Positions 1 to 7,900 of a stretch of DNA of 39,850 bases are shown one piece after another (within the stretch, counting starts at the first letter, position 1; the number at the start of each line of letters is the position of its first letter). The position numbers and the translations under genes are program-made. Below the pieces are notes generated by a model. That model was not told the DNA's origin. It saw only the letters and a program-made list of their open reading frames with translations, and did no database searches. The DNA is from a virus, in IMG/VR virus record IMGVR_UViG_3300045051_000332, positions 1-39,850 of that record, one strand, 5' to 3'.

Positions 1-437
1 GCATCAGCCGCCGCATCAGCCGCCGCAAAAGCCGCCGCATCAGCCGCCGCAAAAGCCGCCGCATCAGCCGCCGCAAAAGCCGCCGCATAAGCCGCACGAG
101 CCGCCGCATCAGCCGCCGCAAGTTCATCAGCCGTAGCCTGTCCATTAGCGAACCGCTCCGCGCAATCAATCGCGGCTATGCTTCGCGGATCTCGTTTGCT
201 CTCCACAACCAACATCATCGCCTGCCGAGCGCACCAGACCGCGAATAGCCGCAGGTCACGTGCGGAGATGCAATCCTCCCGCAGTGCGCACCAGAAGCGG
301 TCGTTCACGGGAATGTTTCCCATGAGCAGAATATCCAGCGCCGTGCCTGACCATCCCTCGGGCAACCACTTGCTTGGGTCGTAGCATGGGTTCCATGAGC
401 GGATGTTTTCGAGGGTGAAGGTTTTTTGGGTTTTCAT
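1..437 (-). CDS. Alanine-rich repeat protein, N-terminal part (continues across the window end)
   Basis: The frame opens at the ATG at 435-437 and has no stop before base 1. About 110 residues form an ordinary globular N-terminal domain starting MKTQKTFTLENIRSW, with conserved-looking Trp, Cys and Pro positions and a helical segment around LRLFAVWCARQAM. The rest is AAAD/AAAF/AAAR repeats. The same frame reappears at 39662-39850 and stops there, so this is one gene cut by the window ends, about 203-207 residues in total. I recall similar N-terminal domains with alanine-repeat tails as uncharacterised proteins in phages and bacteria. The function is unknown; the tail should be a long helix or coiled rod. 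The 12-nt repeat unit keeps frame, so copy-number change would alter tail length without breaking the gene. Confidence 0.85.
   Translation of the reverse strand, partial: MKTQKTFTLENIRSWNPCYDPSKWLPEGWSGTALDILLMGNIPVNDRFWCALREDCISARDLRLFAVWCARQAMMLVVESKRDPRSIAAIDCAERFANGQATADELAAADAAARAAYAAAFAAADAAAFAAADAAAFAAADAAAD
2..118. repeat. 12-bp tandem repeat, left copy of the junction array
   Basis: The array has units of catcagccgccg (T) and caaaagccgccg (A) in the order T T A T A T A, then a 9-nt variant, then cacgagccgccg, then one more T. On the minus strand it encodes AAAD, AAAF and AAAR blocks. The unit length is a multiple of three. The array is interrupted only by the window end. Confidence 0.95.
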
Positions 438-470
438 AGTGGTCAAAACGCTCGGGTGGTGAAGGCGTGG

Positions 471-635
471 CTAAAGCATCCCTTTCTGGGTCAAAACGAT
501 CACCAGCGCCTTTTCAATTATTTTGGTCTGAGTGAGCCCGGTCTTGATGCTAGTTTTTTTCAAGTTGGCAGCCATGGCTTCAGGTAAACGAAAGTGCAGT
601 TGCACTCTCGGCTTGTTCTTCTGTTTGCGTTTCAT
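471..635 (-). CDS. Ribbon-helix-helix DNA-binding protein (leftward)
   Basis: This is a 54-residue basic protein starting MKRKQKNKPRVQLHFRLP. It shows an RHH pattern: a short beta strand (VQLHFRLP), then two helices separated by a turn (AMAANLKKTSIKTGLTQ and TKIIEKALVIVL). It is clearly related to the divergently transcribed RHH protein at 732-1118 (VQLHFRLP against VQVHFRVP; GLTQTKIIEKAL against GRTSTRIVEDAL). The in-frame start 12 codons upstream (671) would run through the shared operator, so the ATG at 633-635 is preferred. RHH proteins bind operators as dimers through the beta strand. It probably represses itself, its neighbour, or both, and may be the leftward arm of a lysis-lysogeny switch. 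Confidence 0.75.
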   Translation of the reverse strand: MKRKQKNKPRVQLHFRLPEAMAANLKKTSIKTGLTQTKIIEKALVIVLTQKGML

Positions 636-642
636 TGGGGCG

Positions 643-671
643 ACAATGACACGTGTACACAAGTGTGGCAA
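643..671 (-). promoter_or_regulatory. Possible weak leftward promoter
   Basis: Read on the minus strand, TTGCCA (complement of 666-671) is followed 17 nt later by CATTGT (complement of 643-648). This is only a fair match to a sigma70-type promoter. Transcription from it would start very near the leftward RHH start codon at 635, implying a leaderless or very short leader. It overlaps operator copy 1. Confidence 0.3.
649..666. promoter_or_regulatory. Operator-like palindrome, copy 1
   Basis: The sequence ACACGTGTACACAAGTGT contains two overlapping perfect 8-bp palindromes, ACACGTGT and GTGTACAC. It shares ACA(C/T)GTGTACACA with copy 2, offset by 36 bp. It lies in the intergenic region between two divergent RHH genes, as expected for a dimer-binding operator. 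Confidence 0.55.
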
Positions 672-681
672 GAAAAAACTT

Positions 682-709
682 TTGACATGTGTACACAGTG
701 TGTTAATAT
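682..709 (+). promoter_or_regulatory. Rightward sigma70-like promoter for the RHH-integrase genes
   Basis: A perfect TTGACA lies at 682-687 and TAATAT at 704-709, with a 16-nt spacer. The start codon of the rightward RHH gene follows at 732, leaving a leader of roughly 16 nt without a clear Shine-Dalgarno sequence. The promoter is embedded in operator copy 2. Confidence 0.6.
685..703. promoter_or_regulatory. Operator-like palindrome, copy 2
   Basis: This copy is ACATGTGTACACAGTGTGT, centred on the palindrome GTGTACAC at 689-696. It overlaps the last three bases of the rightward -35 box and fills the spacer up to the -10 box. Binding here would block rightward transcription. Confidence 0.55.
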
Positions 710-731
710 GGCCTTGTCGTTATTGAAAATT

Positions 732-1118
732 ATGAAAAAAAATACTGTTAAGAAAGTTCAAGTTCACTTCCGCGTGCCTGTTGAAATTGCCAGCGCTTTG
801 GAGCGTTTGAGCAGTGAAACCGGGCGCACATCCACCAGGATTGTGGAGGATGCTTTGCTGCTATGCTTCCGTGGCGACCAGCTTCGGGTCATGCAAAAGT
901 CTGCCGCGCTGCGCGAGGATATGGCTGCCGGAAAGCCGCTTTTTGCGACAAGCAGCCGTACCCGTCGCGCACACCATGAATCATGGTCCAGGGAAACCTC
1001 TGGGAATATCGAAGGAAGCGATGCCAACAATAAATGTGACTGTAAACCATCTGTGCCACTGGTGCAGGAGCCAGTGCCTTTTCCCTATCACCGCCTACAC
1101 GTCCTCGCCGCAGCCTGA
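732..1118 (+). CDS. Ribbon-helix-helix transcriptional regulator (rightward)
   Basis: This is a 128-residue protein starting MKKNTVKKVQVHFRVP. Residues 8-50 match the RHH layout: a beta strand VQVHFRVP, helix 1 EIASALERLSSETG and helix 2 STRIVEDALLLCF. A low-complexity C-terminal tail continues into the region overlapped by the integrase. It is a paralogue of the leftward RHH protein at 471-635 and shares an intergenic region with two palindromic operators. In-frame ATG codons further upstream (594 and others) precede the promoter and would start inside the opposing gene, so 732 is chosen. The last 98 nt overlap the integrase start, which suggests translational coupling. The likely role is repressor or cro-like regulator of the lysogeny module. 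Confidence 0.7.
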   Translation: MKKNTVKKVQVHFRVPVEIASALERLSSETGRTSTRIVEDALLLCFRGDQLRVMQKSAALREDMAAGKPLFATSSRTRRAHHESWSRETSGNIEGSDANNKCDCKPSVPLVQEPVPFPYHRLHVLAAA

Positions 1119-1998
1119 CGATGTTCCACCTGTCGTCTATGCTGATAAATCTCCCGCTCTCGACGTGGCCATCCGGCTTTTGGTCTGCGCAAAGGAGCAG
1201 TCTGGATGCCGCCCGCACTACGTTAAGTCTCTCCGCCAGTATTTGACCCTCTTCGCCCGCTCCCACCCAGGCCGCACCGTGGCCAGCCTTACGGTCCACG
1301 ATCTTCAGCGGTGGTTTGCTGCCAGGAAAGAAACCCCGTCCTCAGAAGTCGGCAGCCGGGGGAAGCTATCCAGCCTTTTTCAGTTCGCCGTCCGCCAGAA
1401 TTGGATTGCCTCCGACCCCTGCAAGCGGCTGGAACCGATCAGGGTTGACTCGCCACCGCCGCGAATTCTCACGGTAGAACAGGCCCGGATTGCGCTTGAA
1501 TGGACGGCACAACACGCCCCGCGCATGATGCTCTACTTGGTGCTCGGCATGTTCGCCGGGCTTCGTCCCATCGAGCTGACCAAGTTGCAGCTCGACGCTA
1601 TCGGCTCGGGGCGCATCGTTGTCGGTGCAGGAGTGGCCAAGACGCGGAGCCGCAGAATAATCCCCGTTGACGAACATCTGGCCGCTTGGATCTCGCTGGG
1701 TGGTGATTTACCGGCAGTGCCGTGGCATGTGGCAATTTACTATCACAAACTCAGGCGCGTTTTGAAGCTCAAGCCGTGGCCCAAGGACGTGTTGCGTCAC
1801 ACGTTCATCAGCTACGCCTACGCCCAAAATCCAGACCTTGCACGGCTGGCCAGCATCGCCGGGAATTCGCCGGGCGTAATTCTGAGGCACTACCGCGCCC
1901 TCGTCACCAAGGAGGATGCTGACCGGTTCTGGTCACTTCTCCCCCGCCAGCACGCTCCGAACGGTCGAGGCGTCGGGCTGCCCGGTGCTGGGGAATAG
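1021..1998 (+). CDS. int: Tyrosine-type recombinase/integrase
   Basis: This is a 325-residue phage integrase. An N-terminal SAM-like core-binding segment (LRQYLTLFARSHPGRTVASLT) precedes the catalytic domain. The box I arginine is in GLRPIEL (Arg182), a beta-hairpin lysine is in AKTRSRR, the box II arginine is in VLRHTF (Arg259), and the nucleophile is in LRHYRALV (Tyr291). The usual box II histidine is Asp256, and the late His/Trp position falls in GNSP (Asn282). I recall such substitutions from integrases of Verrucomicrobiota and relatives. The start at 1021 is preferred over 814 because AAGGAAG lies just upstream at 1012-1018. It would catalyse site-specific integration and, with help, excision. 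The 3' end overlaps the convergent polyvalent-protein gene by 66 nt. I could not identify attP. Confidence 0.9.
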   Translation: MPTINVTVNHLCHWCRSQCLFPITAYTSSPQPDDVPPVVYADKSPALDVAIRLLVCAKEQSGCRPHYVKSLRQYLTLFARSHPGRTVASLTVHDLQRWFAARKETPSSEVGSRGKLSSLFQFAVRQNWIASDPCKRLEPIRVDSPPPRILTVEQARIALEWTAQHAPRMMLYLVLGMFAGLRPIELTKLQLDAIGSGRIVVGAGVAKTRSRRIIPVDEHLAAWISLGGDLPAVPWHVAIYYHKLRRVLKLKPWPKDVLRHTFISYAYAQNPDLARLASIAGNSPGVILRHYRALVTKEDADRFWSLLPRQHAPNGRGVGLPGAGE

Positions 1999-4900
1999 CT
2001 TCCACCCGGCCCCCTTGCCCTTGGCGATGCGGGCGTAATACTGCTCGGCCAGCTTGAGCTGCTGCTTCTGGTGCGGCGTCAGGCTGGCCACGAACTCGGC
2101 CTGTAGCTTCGCCTTGTCGATCCCGGTGGCATGGAGTCCAGACAGGGGAGCCTGGCCCAGGATGCTCAACTCATACCGCTGGGCCGTGTATTTCAGCTTC
2201 ACCAGCTCGCCGTGGAACCGCAACGCCGCCTCAGCATCGCCCCGGTAGATGGCCTTGCGGAAATTGCGGATCACCAGGTCGGCAGGCTCCCCGGGGTCAC
2301 GGCGGGCACCGTAGCGCGCCTCGATGAAGTCCCCGGCTTTCTCCTTGATCTCGTAATAGGACCACTGCTGCGGGTCTCGGCGGCGGATTTGCAGCACCTT
2401 CTGCTGTATCCATTCCCCGCCCGGCTTGCCCAGGTATTTGCCATCGGTCAGCCGGCGGATCAGGTCCACGCCATCATCGTCGGTCAGGTTGCCCACCACG
2501 CGCCACCACAGGTCATCCTTGCCGATCCGGCGGGCGTCCGTGATGTCAGGGAACGGGTCACGTCTGGCAGCGATCATGTAGCCGCCCTTGATGATGGGTC
2601 CGATGGACTGGGCCAGCTTGTTGGCCACCGTCAGCGGTTGCTGCTTGCCCCAGTCGGTAACGGCCTGCCCTAGGGTAATCTCGCCGCGGTAAACCTCAGC
2701 CGCCAGCCGGGCCGCGTTGTCGCCCCCGAGCCATCCCATCAGGTCGCCCAAGGCGGTGGTGACATAAATGACGCGGGTCTGGCCCTTGTCATCCTTTCCG
2801 GCCAGAATATGGAACCGGCGGCGGTCCTCGGCGGACAGGGTAGCCTCAAGGTCGTCATCGTCCCATGCGCCGGCCGCCCGGCCGCCAACCGTGTTCCAGA
2901 GCTGGACGATGGCGTATGGGATCAGGATGCGCAAGGCGAGCCCGGCGGCTGTGGTGGCTGCCGATACCGCCCCCGCGCGCGCCGCGTCCATAGCGCCAGC
3001 CCGGTCGCCCAGGCGCAGGCTTTCCGTGGTGTTCCTGAACAGGTTGGCCCAATACTTGAAATTGACCTCAGTCCACGAGTAGAACGGGACAAGATTCCGG
3101 CGGAGCCACATGCCGTTGACGCTCAAATCGCCGTAATCGCCGAACGTGCGCCGGCTGATCATGGCCGCCTTTTCCTCGTTGGTGGGCAGGGCGTCAACGT
3201 CGCCCCGATAAGCGCCGGCATAGACGGGGGCATTACCCCGGTTCAAACGGTCCATGTCGGCCAGGAACTTGGCATAGCGGAACCAGGACTCGCGCAGCCG
3301 GCTGGCCTCGGTGGTGGAGTTGGCCGCGCCCCGGGTGACCAGGTTGATCAGGCCAAAGTACCCGGTCAGAGCATGGGTGGCCCCCTGCCGGATTTTCTCG
3401 CCTCGGGTCAGCAGCTCGTCAATCTTCATCTCAGGCAAGCCGTTGCTCATCTCCATCATCGTCACCGCGTCCATGACGCCATGCTGAATCGCGGCCTGCA
3501 TCAGGGGCGTGGGCTCACCGCCCCGCAGGTATCCGGCCACTTCCTTGAGCGATTGCCACATGAACTTGCGCATACCGGGGTCTGCCCCGATCAGCTTATC
3601 AATGATGTCGGTCCCGCTGTTGCCGTATTCGTAGCGGATATAGTTCCACGGGGCGAACAGTTTTAAGGCCTTCCACATGCCCACCGTGCCCCGCATGGCG
3701 CGCAAAACCGCGTTCCGCTGGGCCTGCTGCTCGCCTTTCCACCGGGTTTCAATGCCGTTCAGCGCGTCCGCGATGGCTTGTGGGATGGCCCACCGCTCCT
3801 TTTCGCCCATCGTAAACGCCTGCTCGATGGCCTCGGGCGAGATGGACAGGTCAACGCCCATGTTGCGCAGCATCGCCCCGAGGTCACCGCTTTGGGCCAG
3901 GGTGACGCCCAGCGCGCGCGCCAGCTCCCCGCGGTCAATCACATAGTCGGGGCGCATGGGCAGCTTCTTGGAGGCGTCATAGAGCACATAGCCCGGCGGA
4001 AGCAGGTTGCGCCAGTCAACGGGATTAGCCTGGTCCCGCGCGTCTGCCATCGCCTTGGCGTTGGCCTTGAGCCGGTCGGAAATGTCGAACGGCTTGAGGT
4101 ATTTCTCGACGGCATCCTGGTGCGCGTTGTGCATCAGCACATCCGCCACATGCCGATAGACCGCCGAAATGTAGTCCGTTTCGATGGCCTTGACAGAGCC
4201 GGTCGGCTCAATCATGTAGGGGCGGAAAGGCTCTTCCGTGATGGGGGCGATCCCGGCCAGCTTGCGCGCCGTCTTTTCCACCACCAAATGGGGAAAATAC
4301 TGCCGGTTCTTCATGCCCTCGGGGATCAGATGCCCGTGATCCTCCAGCGCCTTGGACATTTCGGCCATCAACGCATAGTGGCGCCGCATGGCTTCGTCAA
4401 TCTCCGCCCGGTGGGGGCTGGCAAGGATGGCCCGCTCGACGGCTGACAGTTCCGCCTCGACGGTGGCCACGTCCAAGTCGAACGGCAGGCGGAAGACACT
4501 GCCCCCCTTGGAATAGACCGCCACACGGGCGCGGAAGTCGCGCAGCAGAACCGCCTGATTCATCAAAAACAGCGGGTTTCCCGTGTCCAGCATCCGTTGG
4601 CGCAGAATTTCCATGCGCTTGCGGGCCTCGACCAGTCCCTTGGGTGGATTGGCCAGCAGTGCGTCGAGCTTGGCGGTGATTGCGCCCGGGGGCTTGCCCG
4701 CGTCCACGGCTTCCGCGACCTGCTGGTGCAGCCGGTCAATCTCGGCCTGATATTCCGACTCGAACCGGGACGCCACCCGGCCCGCGGCCTTGTAGCTGTT
4801 TACCAGCTCGGGGTTGACGTCCGCACTGGGCAGCTTAAGCAGGGGCTCAAGGACGTGCAGGAGCTTGCCCTCGGCGGCCTTGGCAGCGTTCACGGCTTCG

Positions 4901-7900
4901 CGCCGGATGTTGCGCAGGAACTCTTCCACCTGGCGACCGCGGGCGGCTTGGTTGCCCACGATTTCAAGCTCGGGCACCTGGGTGGCGAAAGAGCGCAGAA
5001 ACTTGCGAAAGGCTCCCAGTTGCTTGGCCGGGGTGTTGGTGTTGTGCATGGCCGTGCCAAGCGCCATGGCAACCTGCTGGCGACCGGGTGGCGGCGTAGG
5101 GGAACCCTCGGGCGTCTCGCGCGGCTTGCGGGGCTGGCCACCTTCGGGCGGGAGCGTGGGCACTTCGGCTTGGAGCTTCTTAATCTCGGCCAGAATTTGC
5201 CGGGCGAGGTTCACATCGTTGTCCCGCATGGCCGCGATGCGTTCTTGGGTCAACTGCTCAATCTCGCCCAACACCGTGCTGCGGGTGCGGGGGGACATGG
5301 AGAACCGAATATCGTCGTTCTCCAAGTTGAACCGCTTCGACAGCGGGATCACGTTCCCGGCATCGTCGCGGGTGATTGGGTCGGCGTCACGTTGCCGAAG
5401 GCTGAATCTCGTCCCCTCATCCATCGTTAGGAACTGCTCGCCAAACACTTCTTTGATGTAGCGCTGGGCCTGAAGCTTTACAGCGTTTGCCCCATTCATC
5501 TTGGCCGGGTCGCCTACGGGATGCTCCCGGATGTCGCCGTAGTTCAAGCCGCTGGCATTCAGAATATCGAATAGCCCACGACGTTCATCGTTCCGCGCCT
5601 GTTCCCCGGCCCAAATGGCGTCCACATCCTCCTTGAGGCTCCGCTTCCAGTCCACGGCCCCGCTCTTGTGCCGGACCACCCGTTGCAATGCGGCGGCTTC
5701 ATTCTCCATGGCTAAAGCCCATTCCAGCCGCTTGGATTGCCACGCCCGGAGCTTCTCATAGACGCCGTTGGTGGTCTGGCTCGCCGATCCGTCGGACTGG
5801 GCGATGCTGAAACGTTCGCCAGCCTCTTCCATCGTGACCGGCTCGCCGTTCTTGTGCGTGATGCGGATGTCCGCGTCGTTGAAAATGACGTAGTTGCGGG
5901 TTTTCTCAGACTCGCCCAACGCTAGTCTGCTTCCTGCGTCAAAAAAACGAATCCCCTTAATTCCACGGCCTGCCAGCCTGCTGGATGCTTTTTGGGGATC
6001 TCCTAGCATTTTGTAAACATCGCGCCCTTTTGTGTATTCAAAACTAGCCCCTCTAAATTCAGCAGAAATTGAAGCCTTTACGATGTTACTCTGTTCTGAA
6101 ACACGCTTATCCCAATCCAAAAGCTCGTCATCTTCAACCAGTAGTTCGACGGTGTATTCGTTGCCGTAAACAGCAGAATTTGCGCGTTGAACTTCTTTTT
6201 TTAATTCGTCTGACGCCTTTTTTTCAATGTCTTTCTCGTAAAATGCCATGCTTGTCTCGCCAGGATTCCTTATAGGAGCGATCCTGTAGCGTCCTGTGCC
6301 GTCCGACCAATAAACCGAAAGCCCCTCTTTTTTTGCTATTGCATCCAATTCGCCCTCTCTATTGCCGCTATCCCTATCTGAAAGTTTTTCAGCGTATGTC
6401 TTCGCTACCTCCTGATTCTGCGAAAAGTATAGCCCCCACCCAAAAGCCTGAAATCCTTCTCCTGTCCCGATTTTACTGGTGCTGAACTTGTCCACTTCAT
6501 GCGGCGTACCGTGATAGGCGCGCAAGCTGAACATCGCCGGGCCGACCAGTTCGCCACCGTCAAACGACAACCTCCGGGTTTCATCGGTCGGGGTGAACGG
6601 CATCCGCTGGCGTTCCTCCCCACCCTCAGCATTCACAGCCACGCGCCCCCCGCGCAGCTCCGCGCGCCGTTGGTCCTTCACCGCCGCCAGAAACGCCCGG
6701 GCCACCTCCATATCACTCAACTGCATCCGGCTCGACGGGAACGTCTGCTTGAACCATGCCCGCGCCAGCATCGCAATCCGCTTGCTCACGCTCTTGTTGG
6801 CCCGCGTCAGCTTGGACAGATGCTCGTCAACCAGCATCCGCCGATAGCTAGCCTCGCTCTGGTCCTTGCCCCGGACATAGCCCATGTCGTTCAACCTCTT
6901 TTCCACCGACGGCGTAACGAACAAATTGGCCACCTGCTCGAACAGGCTTTGCGTCTCGGGTTGGCTGAAGGCGTCATGGGCGGATTCCTCGCGCATGATT
7001 TGAAGCGCCCGCAGTGCCCCGGGGATGTTCTCAGGCACGATCACGATTTCGCGGGTGCTCGGCAGGTAGAACGATTCCGCCTCGATGCCCCGGGCCGCCA
7101 TCCGTTCTCGCTCGGCTGCTGTGATGGCTCGGAACGTCACCCCGGGCAATCCTTCCCGTGCCACCCGCTTCACCGCCGCAATCAGTCCGTCTGGCGTCAC
7201 TGCTCTAGCCGGTGGCACTGGCCCGCTCTCGCTGCGGCGGATGGCCCACAGGTCATCCCCGCCGCCGAACATGTCAGCTTGGCCAAGGGTGCCCGTGTCG
7301 CCCGTCAGTCGGTCGCCCTGGCGCTTGGCGGCTTCATCCTTTTGCTTCTGACGCTCGATCTCCGCCGCGTCCTTCTTCGGGTCGCCGCCGAACAGGTCAC
7401 CCTGCCCTTCATCGGCTTCCGGTCGTCCCCGCAACGAATACCGCCCCTGTGCCGGGGTCCAACTGCCCTTGTCGGGATGCACCCAGGCCCCGGGCGGTAT
7501 CTCCTGGCGGCCGTATTTGTCGCCGTCATGTACCGTCACTTCGCCCGTGTCCGGGTCAATCGCCGTGACTTCCACCCACTCACCGTTGACCTGGAACCGG
7601 TCGCCCACCAAAAGCTGATCCGAATCAACCCGCTGATTGCCCTGCACCTTTTTCTTCTTTTCGTTGGACAAGGCCGCGTCGGCAAACTCGGTCATCTTCT
7701 CTTCCGGGGTCAGCTCGTTGCGGAGCTTTTCCCGCTGGCGCACCGCCGAGTCAATGGCGTTGTAAAGGTCGTCAGCCGTCTCGAACCGGAAATCTTCGGT
7801 TGCCAGCTCACCCAAGAGCGTGTCGGGTCGGTGGGCGGCGTCCTTGGACACCAGAAACCGGGCCAGTCCATGGAAAGCTTCCCGAAAGCCGTCATACTCC

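Noticed and set aside
814-1020. Upstream start for the integrase at 814
   Set aside because: The extra 69 residues are Arg/Pro/Cys-rich shadow sequence of the RHH gene. A good ribosome site lies just before the ATG at 1021.
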